A stretch of DNA of 64,000 bases from Rhodocollybia butyracea (GCA_015501585.1 JADNRY010000041.1:62001-126000), one strand, 5' to 3'. Numbered from the stretch's first letter, positions 1-9,158 are shown. Program-made: numbers and translations. The notes: generated by a model not told the origin, from the letters alone.

Positions 1-214
1 AAGAAGTAATGCCAGCCTATGTCGATTCAGATTGATAACACGAAGATCAACAAGGAAAATACTCACCAGCAGCTGCTACAACGCCAAAACTCATAAAGGA
101 CATCCACCCACTCACAACCTTGAATAAAATCAACGTTAATGGCATTGAGAATCCCTTCTGTCACCAATCGCCGACACCTACCACAGCACCAACCGAGAGT
201 ATTACATTATCCAT
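1..214 (-). CDS. partial membrane-protein gene, 5' exons only
   Basis: Two short exons, perhaps three, can be read leftwards and run off the window edge. Exon 1 is 214-182 (MDNVILSVGAV), a GT-AG intron follows at 181-119, exon 2 is 118-67 (VVSGWMSFMSFGVVAAA), and a strong GTGAGT donor follows. An acceptor near position 17 would begin a third exon. The joined product is almost wholly hydrophobic, so it looks like the first membrane segment of an integral membrane protein. I do not recognise the family. The call rests on frame continuity across two good introns. The rest of the gene lies outside the window. Confidence 0.45.
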
Positions 215-660
215 TGTCCTGAAAAGAAAGGAGAGGCAAACGATTGTGGTCGTTGAGGAGAAAAAAGAGATTGGTTGACGGGGACAATGAAATGGCCCAA
301 TGGAGATGCTTTAAGTTATTGTAAGTCCTAACGTACCACGTACCTTAGTATGTACGGAGGGCTTCATTTGAAGTGCCACACTTTTACCTCACCGGCCTCT
401 GAACCGGAAAAAGATTTTGAGTGGAGAGCCAGCGCCTCCAAATCGATTTTGTTGAACGGACGTTCAAACGGTCAGGGCCAATTGCGAGGTCAAGTCACGG
501 CCGCAAACTTGTCGAGGGTATGATGTTCATTGTATGCAGGGACGTCGGGGACGTCCAATAGACTGTATTGTAGAACTTGTGTACACGTTTTTCTGTTGGT
601 GAAGTGTGAATAGAGCGGCAGGAACAAAAAAGAAAAGTAAATAACAGGCTATGAAAGAAA
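215..660. other. intergenic, promoter side of the leftmost gene
   Basis: No open frame with family character is seen. It holds the likely promoter of the leftward gene. On the minus strand it also holds a short T-run near 651-662 that lies just downstream of the tRNA-Lys-like sequence and could be its Pol III terminator. Confidence 0.5.
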
Positions 661-670
661 AATTTGAATA

Positions 671-762
671 GCCCACCGCGAGGGTCGAACTCGCAGCCTT
701 CAGATTAACACCGCCTTTCGGTCATAAAAGTCTGACGCTGAGAGACACACAGCCATCACGAC
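671..762 (-). pseudogene. tRNA-Lys(UUU)-like, intact 3' half, degenerate 5' half
   Basis: Read on the minus strand it has an anticodon stem TCAGA/TCTGA, a loop with anticodon TTT, a 19-nt insertion at the usual tRNA intron position (between bases 37 and 38), a perfect T-arm GCGAG-TTCGACC-CTCGC and a 3' acceptor strand GGTGGGC. The 5' half has the right length, but its acceptor strand GTCGTGA pairs at only three of seven positions and its D-arm is poor. A T-run follows the 3' end. I infer a damaged tRNA-Lys gene or a fusion of a tRNA-Lys 3' half to unrelated sequence. Confidence 0.6.
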
Positions 763-772
763 AATTAATATA

Positions 773-874
773 GCCCACCGCGAGGGTCGAACTCGCAGCC
801 TTCAGATTATCAAGCACACCCGCCTTAAAAGTCTGACGCTCTCGACGCTCTGGCTCTACCTATCCGCTCTATCC
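773..874 (-). pseudogene. tRNA-Lys(UUU) 3' part, disrupted at the D-arm by the LINE
   Basis: This is a second copy of the same 3' half: identical T-arm and acceptor GGTGGGC, anticodon TTT and an 18-nt intron of different sequence. Instead of one D-arm, the region 841-874 holds several partial copies of GAGC/GGATA-type D-arm sequence, ending in TATCC exactly where the LINE begins. The missing 5' part (GCCCGCC acceptor strand, box A, D-loop) lies at 6648-6669 on the other side of the LINE. It pairs with GGTGGGC through six Watson-Crick pairs and one G-U pair. No T-run terminator follows this copy directly. Confidence 0.65.
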
Positions 875-1068
875 ACCATCACCGATTAGGCGCCCGAAAA
901 TTTCTATCGCGCTCATCGCCGCAACTTCGTACTTCGACAACGTTAACGCTTTCTTTCTTCATTCTTCACTCTTCACGCGCACGCTCTACAAAAGTCTCAG
1001 CCGCTGCCCGACTTCCACCACCAATCGCTACCTGAGACATTCTGAGACATACCATCTCTAACCACAGA

Positions 1069-2085
1069 ATGGCAAAGTCCATCGAAGAACTCATCGAGGA
1101 CACGGTCAGACTGAGTAGGATCCAGGACCAATATGTGCCATATGCACAACAACCCCAGGCCAGCACCTCAGCTGTAACACTGGAAAGCCGTCCTTCACCT
1201 ACTCCTCTTCCCGCTCCTACTTCCTCAGCAAACCGATCCCTCGCTAGACAATCTGCCACATCCTTTACACATCTTCTCGACGACGACAATCCCTCGGAAC
1301 CGCGCCGCAGCCCTTCCCCGAGTAACGCTGGCAGCATTACTACGTTGACCCCTTCCGGGAAAGCCTCGAAAAAGGCTATCTCCGCTAAGGGAAAAGCCTC
1401 GAAGGTCACGCCGTCGAAGACTGTCTCTCCCCAGTCTTCATTAAATCTGCCTACGTTGCACTACCCTGCAGAATCCAGGCTCATCCCGAACACCTCGGGA
1501 ACGAAGGAATCTGCTGCAACCACCAGATATCGCTCGGACAGCAATGACTTACGCCTCGAAGGGATGATTCGTACAGAGTCATCCACGGCGAGCAATCTCA
1601 TTCGAAACCTCAACGACAGTCTTCACCAACATGACGAGACCTACGACCACGCACAGCAATCTCTGGGACAGGACGTGACCACTCTCCGCACTGACGTCAA
1701 TGACCTACAGACACAGGTCCACGACATTGAGAGCTCACAACCTCCCTACGACGCCATCCTTCAGCGACTGGATCAACTGGAACAACAGCCTCCCGGTCCT
1801 AGTGGACAACTACTCTCGTATACACGCGCCAGCTCCCCTGGCTCGTCATCTCCCCCTACCACACACAACACACCTGACCGCCCACTGTGGGGTACTTCAG
1901 ACATCTTCAGCAATCCACGAAACCCCGACTCCGACTTCGACTCTCCCTGTCATGGGTCCCAGAGGCAACCTTCGGCCTCACCTCAGGATCGTTCTCCCTC
2001 ACCGTCGCCGCACATGGCCTCGGACACCCCACCTTCCGTCGCGCCTCAAAATCCCGTGCCTCTCCGAAACCGTATATCTCGCTGA
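1069..2085 (+). CDS. LINE ORF1, first part (coiled-coil protein)
   Basis: This encodes 338 residues from ATG 1069. Residues about 1-185 are Ser/Pro/Thr-rich and low in complexity. Residues about 188-240 form a likely coiled coil with heptad-spaced L/V/I. Another Ser/Pro-rich stretch follows. Such a coiled coil is typical of the ORF1 RNA-binding proteins of LINEs, which trimerise and coat element RNA. The frame stops at TGA 2083-2085, followed by C, and then continues open in the same frame to 2460. Either the stop is a mutation in this copy, or it is read through, or ORF1 is naturally in two parts. Confidence 0.7.
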   Translation: MAKSIEELIEDTVRLSRIQDQYVPYAQQPQASTSAVTLESRPSPTPLPAPTSSANRSLARQSATSFTHLLDDDNPSEPRRSPSPSNAGSITTLTPSGKASKKAISAKGKASKVTPSKTVSPQSSLNLPTLHYPAESRLIPNTSGTKESAATTRYRSDSNDLRLEGMIRTESSTASNLIRNLNDSLHQHDETYDHAQQSLGQDVTTLRTDVNDLQTQVHDIESSQPPYDAILQRLDQLEQQPPGPSGQLLSYTRASSPGSSSPPTTHNTPDRPLWGTSDIFSNPRNPDSDFDSPCHGSQRQPSASPQDRSPSPSPHMASDTPPSVAPQNPVPLRNRISR

Positions 2086-2460
2086 CCCGCATCCCCGTCA
2101 TTTATGGAACCAACATCAAAACGTCGAAGAACTGGCACACCTTCTTCCACGCCCTCTACCAATCACAACACATTCCCGGGATCGACAGTTCGTATCTCCA
2201 CCGAAACTTGGAAATTCCGCGGGAAAGGTAGAGCTCTCCGTGCCTTCTTCCACACCTGGTTTGACCTGTTGGATAACGCAGCCACGCCATTGACATTCCC
2301 CTACCGTATTCGACACACTGGGCCCGCCAGACGCCAGGTGCGTCTGTTCTTTACTAACGCCTCTCAGGCGTTAGCATTCGTTAACGCTTGGGATAGCCAC
2401 CAGTCCCGGATTGTCAACAACGCTGCATTCAACGTCTCCTACCAGTCACCCTCCGAATGA
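2086..2460 (+). CDS. LINE ORF1, continuation after in-frame TGA
   Basis: This is in the same frame as 1069-2085. It reads PASPSF and then reaches ATG 2104 (MEPTSKRRRTG). A basic start is followed by a compact region (WKFRGKGRALRAFF, later RIRHTGPARRQVRLFFTNASQALAFVNAW) that resembles a small RNA-recognition-like fold. No CCHC knuckles are present. It most likely supplies the RNA-binding part of ORF1p, whether made by readthrough of TGA 2083 or by reinitiation at ATG 2104. It ends at TGA 2458-2460, again followed by C, with ORF2 open in the same frame immediately after. Confidence 0.6.
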   Translation, partial: PASPSFMEPTSKRRRTGTPSSTPSTNHNTFPGSTVRISTETWKFRGKGRALRAFFHTWFDLLDNAATPLTFPYRIRHTGPARRQVRLFFTNASQALAFVNAWDSHQSRIVNNAAFNVSYQSPSE

Positions 2461-5400
2461 CGGTTAGCAGTGGGGAAGTCTTTGATTGATTGCGCTCCCT
2501 CGCCGCACCATAGTATTTCTCCTAATTGTATTAGTACTACGGGTAATTTGAACATTCTTAGCTTCAATTTGGGGGGCCGTCTTCAATCTAACCTTCTCCA
2601 CTCTGAGTTCTGCGAGTTACTGGACAACGTTCACATTGCATGTATCCAGGAAACTGACTTATATCCTGATGAGGTATGGCACGCCCCAGATAATTTTTCT
2701 GTTTTTTCTCAAGCTCGACCGACGGAATACTTCGACGATCCCTCTGGTGGGGTCGCTACCTTTGTCCGCTCGGACCTACATGCAACGTTACACGAGGACC
2801 TCTGTGGGCCCGACATTGTGACAGTCGAAGTGGAAGGTATTCTCTTCATTAACGCATACCTTCTTCCTTCAATCTCCAAGTTTGACTGGTCCCGGTGGAC
2901 TGATACATCCCCATGGGACGCCTTCAGAGAGATCTGCACACTCGCCGCTAACCTTGACAAACCTTTTTTCATTCTAGGAGACCTTAACGCCCGCACCGGC
3001 TCCCTTCGGCCAAACGCCGCACACCCATCTCGGACTTCACCCGATACTCACTGCTCTTCCCGAGGATCACACCTTCTGACTCTATGCGACGACCTCAACT
3101 TAACCATTCTCAATGGTTCAGAGCACATCCCGGGCACCCACTCTCGCTGGACCTCGTTTCAAAAACGGGATGGGATATACAACACCTCGGTCATTGACTA
3201 TGGCATCTGCTCAGCCTATAGCTCCTCTAACATTGCCTCCTTTGATATCTCGGATAGAACAAGGTGGTCTGACCACGCGTTCCTATCTTTGCAGATCCTT
3301 TCACCACGCTCCACTCTCCCTCCTCCTCCATCTATGAAACGGAAGCGTCCCGAATTCACTTTACCATTGGTAACGCACCTTGACCACCTTCTCGACGACG
3401 TTCTACATACCTCCCCTCCCGAGGCCAGTGACGAACTAGGGAAACTATACGGTTTCAGTAACCTCGACCCCGCTTATGCTGGAACACATGGTCTGAAGGT
3501 TTACGCTGATGGGTCGGCTACCAATAATGGACAACTAGGTGCTACAGCGGGCGCAGGGATTTACGCGGGCCCCGCTCACCCCTTCAACACCACTGCACGG
3601 GTGACAGGAACACCTTCCAACAACCGGGCAGAACTTTACTCAATATTACTGACCGTACAAAAGACCCCGCTACATCGCGTACTGGACATCTTCACAGACT
3701 CCACGTACGTGATACACTCCCTTGTACATTGGTCTATCCGCAATGCTAAATGCGGATGGGTTTGCGTCAACGGTGACCTTCTCAGACTGATCGCAAGCTG
3801 GATCGCGGCACGCTCAGCTCCTATCCGCTTCCATCATGTTAAAGGTCACTCTGGTAATAAACACAACAATGCCGCAGATGCCTTGGCAAAACACGGCGCA
3901 GGACTGCCCCTACCCATCCCCTTTTCTCCTACAGACTACTACCATGTGCCCGCTCCTATCCCTTTTACGGTCCCGCTAGGATATCCAAAGGTCTATACAG
4001 ATCTCCCTGAAGACCCAGCTCCCTGCAAACCACACCCATCTCGCCAACGTTCCTTCCACCGCAACCACCGACACAGGTCATTCAAGCGACAACTTCAGGA
4101 TGGGATCCTGCACCGCCTCATCGAATGCTCTTCCGATTCGGGTGCATTCTGGAGACTTTACAAGCGCCTTCGCTACCCAGGCAATGCTCCTACTCTAGTG
4201 TCTTTGTCGAACCTCACCGAGTGCTTCATTCCACGAATGAACCCGCCTAAGAACGTCCCTCAGCCGTTACAAGATCGCCTGACTCGTGAGTGCAACTTGT
4301 GCGAGCGCGTTAAAGTGTCAAAGCCCTCCATCTTCCCGACACTCAACGAACGGCTCACATTACATGATATTGAGCGGGCCAAAGCTCACCTCATGCGGTC
4401 AAAGCCCTCGCGCGCCACGGGGGTTGATGGGTCCTCTTATTCTTGGATACTCGACCTTGATAACCAAATCCTATGCGATCTTCTTAACGCCTGTGTCGAC
4501 GCCGGTGAAGTCCCTTCTGCTTGGCTGACCACACTTATTGAAGCCATCCGCAAGCGAGGTAGACGCGACTTCACTAATCCAAGTGAATACCGTGCTGTAG
4601 GACTTGAGAGCTGCATCTTGAAGCTCTTGACACTCATTATTCATATGAAGCTCTCCGATGCAGCCGAACAGGCTGGCATCATTCCTCCCTCCCAGAACGG
4701 TTTCCGGGAACACCACAGAACAAACAATAACGTGTTCATCCTACGGACACTAATAGATGATACGAGGTCGAGAGGTGAGACTCTATATGTTGCCTTCGTC
4801 GACATTTCAAACGCGTTTCCATCGACAAACCAACATCGCCTCTGGAATAAACTATATGACTATGGACTGACTGGCCGCTACTTTGATTGGCTCAGAACTT
4901 TGTATGACCATATGTCATATACGATTCTCCAGAATGGCGAACTTTCCGAGTGCTTTCACGCCCTATGCGGCGTCCTAATGGGCGATCCAGCTTCTCCAAC
5001 ACTCTGGAATTTATTTCTCTCATCTCTTCACCTCACTCCCGATCCAGATGACGCCGATCTCTGTGGAATTACTATTTCTCACTTGGAACATGCAGACGAC
5101 ATTGCAATTATCTCGCGAACACCTCATGGCCTCCAAAGACACCTTCACGAGCTCGAATCCTGGTGTGACGACAATTTCCTTTCACTCGATGTGAAAAAAT
5201 CTGTGTTTATGATTTTTGGTCCTTTGCCCAACCCGCTTCCCCGTCTCACACTCTCCAACTGCCCTCTTCAACTAAAACAATCCTGGCCTTACGTCGGCGT
5301 CTGGCTACAATCCTCTTCATGTGACATCTTTGCAACACATTATAGAAAGAAGTCTGAAGCCGCCGTCGCTTCTGCCAGAAGTGTTTTTGGATGCGAACGG

Positions 5401-6435
5401 TTAGTTGGCAGGTCACGGATCCCTCCTCATGTCGCTCGGCTCCTTTACTTTTCTCTCATTGATTGCCACCTCACTCATGGCTGCGACGTCGCCGTCGACG
5501 TGGATTCATCAGTAATGAATCCTTTATTTGACATTCAAACGCGGTGTCTTCGTCGCATCCTTGGTCTTCCTCATCACTCCACCATCTCTCCTCTCTTCAC
5601 CGAACTTGGTCTTTTGCCTCTCCGGACCCGCCGATTGGAACTTTGTCTCAAATTCCTTTCTTATCTTGTTTCGGCACCGGACAATAGCCTCATTGCCCTC
5701 GCTTTAGTAGCGAACAATAACTTACGCTCTAACGGTCATCCGTGTTGGCTTATGGATGTCGATTGGGCAATCTCCAATTTGCCAGGCTCTCAGGATCGCC
5801 TCCCTCCTCTGAGGGACTTGTCTCCTCCACATATTCGCTCTATTATCACTGACATTTCTAATACAACGTTTCACCATCTGAATAACGACCTTAATTCTAT
5901 GAGCAAATTACGCCTCCTGAAAGATCGGCTCGAACCACAGGAAACGGGTCCATCGTTGGCTTTACCATTACATCTTCGTCATTACCTCTTACAAGTTAAA
6001 AACTTTCGCCATCGGCTTTCCATCACTCGTCTCTTATGTGGTTCCTTGGCTCCCGGCCTTTTTCAGGCCACACCTGGCAAATGTACCCTTACCGCTGGAC
6101 AGTTACCAACCGATTTCTCGTGTCGTTTATGTCACGCGCCGTTTGAGACACCCGAACATGTTCTCCTGCAATGCACGGCAATTCCTCCTTTGGTTCACCT
6201 ACGTGTCCATTTTCGTGCCATCGCTACATTGTCCCCGCTCACTTCGATCCCACATGGCCAGCTCAGTGATGGGGATGCGTTACTTTATCTCAAACGGCGT
6301 ATTTTTTCCTGGTCGGATGTCTCTTCCACGGCAAAATTTATCCACGAAGCCATACAACTTTGGACTACAGCTATCTCAGGCATTCCGTTGGACTACGGCT
6401 CGGAAGGAGAGGATGAGGATTCTGATAGTGGATAA
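2461..6435 (+). CDS. LINE ORF2: endonuclease - RNase H - reverse transcriptase
   Basis: Open from codon 2461 to 6435. Numbering from GTG 2470, an APE-type endonuclease spans residues about 27-275 (NILSFNLGG, QETDL, GDLNARTG, SDHAFLSL). RNase H spans about 341-470 with catalytic D-E-D-D in VYADGSA, NRAELY, FTDSTY and NAADALAKH. The reverse transcriptase spans about 640-920 with FVDISNAF and HADD (the FADD/YADD box). A C-terminal Cys/His motif CRLCHAPFETPEHVLLQC starts near 1217. It nicks target DNA and copies element RNA at the nick. No ATG precedes the endonuclease domain, so translation must come from readthrough of TGA 2458, reinitiation or a non-ATG start. RNase H placed before RT is unusual, since I-type and Tad-type LINEs carry it after RT. 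Confidence 0.9.
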   Translation, partial: RLAVGKSLIDCAPSPHHSISPNCISTTGNLNILSFNLGGRLQSNLLHSEFCELLDNVHIACIQETDLYPDEVWHAPDNFSVFSQARPTEYFDDPSGGVATFVRSDLHATLHEDLCGPDIVTVEVEGILFINAYLLPSISKFDWSRWTDTSPWDAFREICTLAANLDKPFFILGDLNARTGSLRPNAAHPSRTSPDTHCSSRGSHLLTLCDDLNLTILNGSEHIPGTHSRWTSFQKRDGIYNTSVIDYGICSAYSSSNIASFDISDRTRWSDHAFLSLQILSPRSTLPPPPSMKRKRPEFTLPLVTHLDHLLDDVLHTSPPEASDELGKLYGFSNLDPAYAGTHGLKVYADGSATNNGQLGATAGAGIYAGPAHPFNTTARVTGTPSNNRAELYSILLTVQKTPLHRVLDIFTDSTYVIHSLVHWSIRNAKCGWVCVNGDLLRLIASWIAARSAPIRFHHVKGHSGNKHNNAADALAKHGAGLPLPIPFSPTDYYHVPAPIPFTVPLGYPKVYTDLPEDPAPCKPHPSRQRSFHRNHRHRSFKRQLQDGILHRLIECSSDSGAFWRLYKRLRYPGNAPTLVSLSNLTECFIPRMNPPKNVPQPLQDRLTRECNLCERVKVSKPSIFPTLNERLTLHDIERAKAHLMRSKPSRATGVDGSSYSWILDLDNQILCDLLNACVDAGEVPSAWLTTLIEAIRKRGRRDFTNPSEYRAVGLESCILKLLTLIIHMKLSDAAEQAGIIPPSQNGFREHHRTNNNVFILRTLIDDTRSRGETLYVAFVDISNAFPSTNQHRLWNKLYDYGLTGRYFDWLRTLYDHMSYTILQNGELSECFHALCGVLMGDPASPTLWNLFLSSLHLTPDPDDADLCGITISHLEHADDIAIISRTPHGLQRHLHELESWCDDNFLSLDVKKSVFMIFGPLPNPLPRLTLSNCPLQLKQSWPYVGVWLQSSSCDIFATHYRKKSEAAVASARSVFGCERLVGRSRIPPHVARLLYFSLIDCHLTHGCDVAVDVDSSVMNPLFDIQTRCLRRILGLPHHSTISPLFTELGLLPLRTRRLELCLKFLSYLVSAPDNSLIALALVANNNLRSNGHPCWLMDVDWAISNLPGSQDRLPPLRDLSPPHIRSIITDISNTTFHHLNNDLNSMSKLRLLKDRLEPQETGPSLALPLHLRHYLLQVKNFRHRLSITRLLCGSLAPGLFQATPGKCTLTAGQLPTDFSCRLCHAPFETPEHVLLQCTAIPPLVHLRVHFRAIATLSPLTSIPHGQLSDGDALLYLKRRIFSWSDVSSTAKFIHEAIQLWTTAISGIPLDYGSEGEDEDSDSG

Positions 6436-6574
6436 TGGGAGTAGTAAAGGTTTTCATCGTACTTTATCATTAGCTAGCCTCTTTTCCGCTCTGGGGCCTT
6501 GCTACCCATCCCTACGCTGGACCTGCAGTCTACCTTCTCCTCGGGAGTCGAGCTCGCTGCTTGCGCTGTCGTAG

Positions 6575-6600
6575 GGACCGGCTGTTTCCCTTGCGGGACC
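6575..6600 (+). other. LINE 3' UTR hairpin motif
   Basis: The sense strand reads CCGGCTGTTTCCCTTGCGGGAC; TCCC-TTGC-GGGA can fold into a small hairpin. The same motif recurs on the minus strand at about 49822-49846 and 55227-55248 with the loop changed (TTGT, TCGT) and the stem kept. It is a candidate recognition site for the reverse transcriptase at the RNA 3' end. Confidence 0.45.
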
Positions 6601-6647
6601 ACTGTCGGTATGCCGACTGGGCCGTGTACACCTTATACCTTATACCT

Positions 6648-6669
6648 TATCCGATTGAGCTAGGCGGGC
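6648..6669 (-). pseudogene. tRNA-Lys 5' part, separated from its 3' part by the LINE
   Basis: On the minus strand: GCCCGCC acceptor strand, TA, D-stem GCTC, then D-loop AATCGGATA, where the LINE tail begins. TAGCTCAATCGG fits the Pol III box A. The matching 3' part is at 773-874. Together they would give a normal tRNA-Lys(UUU) with a short intron. Confidence 0.65.
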
Positions 6670-7284
6670 AATATTCTTACGGGAGCAAGATAGTAGAAAT
6701 GAGAGCCGGATTGGATTAGTACACCTCTCATATTCTACTTTCGGCTTTCGTCGGTTCCAATTTTTTGTTTCCCATCCAATCCATCTTTGACTTGTATCAT
6801 GTTTCTTTGGTTTTCCCGTCGTGGTGGGTAAAGCTCACTTACATAGTATCTGAAGTCCGATTGTGCGGACTTCTTTCTGCGCCAGACCATCGGTAGTTTT
6901 ATCAGCTGTGTGCACTGTGGCTTATGTCGCATAATATTAAACATGGTGTAATGATGAAACTACCCACGGACTTTTTCAAGAATTGAGCTGCAATGTAATA
7001 GTCTAAAACCTTTAGCTAAAATTGCTTAGGCTCTTATACGGATAAATCTTTGATAACTCTCTCTTTTTTCAACTCGAAAAGTTTGAGAGTAGTCCCGATG
7101 AGGATGGAAGGAATTTCGGACCACTAAATCCGAATGCACCTGAGGTAGACCGCGAATGAATTCTAGATAGAAGACCTATAATAAAGCTTGTGAACGATAT
7201 CAGGAAAGAAAAACACACAGCTCACAAATAAAATCAATTAAGAAGGTTTTTTTGACACATTCCTTCACTTCCTTTCCGACCAAA
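6670..7284. other. intergenic, upstream of NEP1
   Basis: No gene is supported. The only frame is a short minus-strand one without family character. The last 100 bp are the likely NEP1 promoter and 5' UTR. Confidence 0.5.
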
Positions 7285-8754
7285 ATGACTGAAGTATCAG
7301 CACCGACTCCAACCGTTCCTCGTCGTCGTCGACACTCGGGCACTACCGCGGATTCAGATGACCTTCGTTCTGCATTACAGTCTGCTCGTAAAGCAAATAC
7401 CAATAGTCTTCTACCGCCATCTGTTGACACACCGCCGAGGCCGAAATCAACGCCAGGAGAGAGGCCAGCACTGAGAAGAAGACAGAGAAGTCCAAGTGGC
7501 AGTGAAAGTGAGGATACAGAGATGTTGGTTGAACAAGAAAATCCGAGTGAAAATGAATACATTCCTTCATCGATGACCACGACGGACCGGCCCACAAAAC
7601 CGCTTCCTGGAAAATCTCTCAATCCTCGAGCTCAAGCTTTTAATTTTACTGCCAATCCCAACCTTCCTAATCTCTCAAATCCTCTTCTCCTCCCTGCCAC
7701 TGCTCATGTTCCTCGAGGCGCTGCGGCAAACGGTGCTGGTATCAGCTCCTCTTCAGCCCCGAGAAGACTTTTCGTCATTCTCGAACAGGCTTGTCTCGAA
7801 GCATATCGTATCTCATCCAACTCCAAAATTAACGCAAAAAAAGGAAAAGAGGGCGAAGTCAAATACACTCTTTTAAACTGTGACGATCATCAGGGCATCT
7901 TGGCCAAAACTGGTCGGGACATTGCTGACGCCAGGCCTGATATAACACATCAAGTCAGTCTTTTTTCTTATCACAAATGTCTCTATTCATTGTTTCCTAG
8001 TGCCTCCTCACTCTTCTCGACTCCCCGTTGAACAAGGCTGGTTTACTTCAAGTCTACATCCATACCGCCAAAGGTGTTCTCATCGAGGTAAATCCTCATG
8101 TGAGAATTCCTCGTACATTCAAGCGATTTAGCGGTCTTATGGGTGAGGTCCACTTTCACGATGCTCGTTCACTCGGCTAATCCAATCTAGTCCAACTTTT
8201 GCATAAATTATCTATTAGAGGTGTTCAAGGATCCGAAAAATTGTTAAAAGTCGTCAAAGTCAGTTACGATGGTTTACACGTCCTCCTTCATCATTCACAA
8301 TCTCTGCAGAATCCTGTTGTAGACCATTTCCCTCCGGACACTTATAAAATCAGTTCGTTCTTCTCTCAGTGACCCTATTACTTGGCCTCATTTTTCTTAA
8401 AAATAGCCCTCTCTGGCGATTCGCCTGTTCAAAAACTTTCAACCTACCTTCCTACCCTATTTGATCCTCCTGCAGGTGTGTCTTATGTTCATTATGTCGT
8501 ACATTCGCGCTGATAATCTCCTTAGGCTCGGACCGCAAACCAGCGAAAAACTTGGCCGTCTTTGTCGGCGCCATGGCTCGCGGAAAGGACGATTTCGCCG
8601 ATGCCTACGTGGATGAGAAGATTGGTGTCAGCCAATATGCGTTAAGTGCGAGTGTGGCCTGCGGAAAAGTATGTAATTCGACCCATGCGGATGTTCAGTG
8701 CTGACTGCTCGACAGTTCTGTTGCGCTCTGGAAGAGCTATGGGACGTCGCCTAG
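7285..8754 (+). CDS. EMG1: NEP1/EMG1 18S rRNA pseudouridine N1-methyltransferase
   Basis: Seven exons: 7285-7953, 8001-8142, 8191-8258, 8310-8352, 8407-8475, 8526-8668 and 8716-8754 sum to 1,173 nt (390 residues), all joined in frame by GT-AG introns of about 47-54 nt. The catalytic half starts at [16 protein letters not shown] and carries [48 protein letters not shown] and the C-terminal [14 protein letters not shown], all typical of the SPOUT-fold Nep1 family. It methylates a pseudouridine in 18S rRNA and supports 40S assembly in the nucleolus. The roughly 160-residue Ser/Pro/Arg-rich N-terminal extension makes it clearly longer than yeast Emg1 (about 250 residues). The start is the first ATG, after a short leader. 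Confidence 0.9.
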
Positions 8755-9158
8755 ACTGATCGCGACACGAATACATTGCTTTCCTCGCTGTTTTTGGTTT
8801 GGTTTGGTTTCCTTCTCGTTGTGCATTTGTATCATCAACATCAACTGTCGACGCACCCACCATTTTGAGTGCGGCTAGCTCTGTATTCAACGCAGAGTAT
8901 ATCCTTTTCAACAAAGAGGATCGATTGTACTATCTCTTTCGAGAGCACGGTAGTGTTCTTGAGACCGCAAAAAAATATCTACATACTTAATTTAACATAC
9001 ATACGTACATAGTGGTCCTGTTTCCACTTGTAGCAAACCTGTTTCAATTTGGCGGAACCAGAGAAAATTCAGACAGATGCGATCACGGCTCTAAACAAAC
9101 TTTTGAATTGACCTTGAACTAATCAGACAGAATCATTTTATGGTACTTCCCTACGCCC
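8755..9158. other. intergenic
   Basis: This is the 3' flank of NEP1 and the promoter of the next gene. A short AT-rich stretch with ACATAC repeats lies near 8990. No gene is supported. Confidence 0.5.

Larger units (their letters stand above)
875..6652 (+). mobile_element. LINE (non-LTR retrotransposon), EN-RNaseH-RT type, in a tRNA-Lys gene
   Basis: The element has a 5' UTR of about 194 bp, ORF1 with coiled coil, ORF2 with endonuclease, RNase H and reverse transcriptase, a 3' UTR of about 200 bp, and a tail of three ACCTTAT units. TATCC occurs at both ends (870-874 and 6648-6652), consistent with a 5-bp target duplication. The flanks are two parts of a tRNA-Lys gene. Catalytic motifs of ORF2 look intact over 1,321 codons, so the copy is young or recently active. 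From memory, fungal LINE clades include Tad, L1-like, CRE, Deceiver and Inkcap; I cannot place this one without a tree. The exact 5' end is uncertain by several bases. Confidence 0.85.

Noticed and set aside
1700..2293. 197-codon plus-strand frame overlapping LINE ORF1
   Set aside because: It is a shadow of the Pro/Ser/His-rich ORF1 region in another frame, without domains; the ORF1 frame has the coiled coil and joins ORF2.
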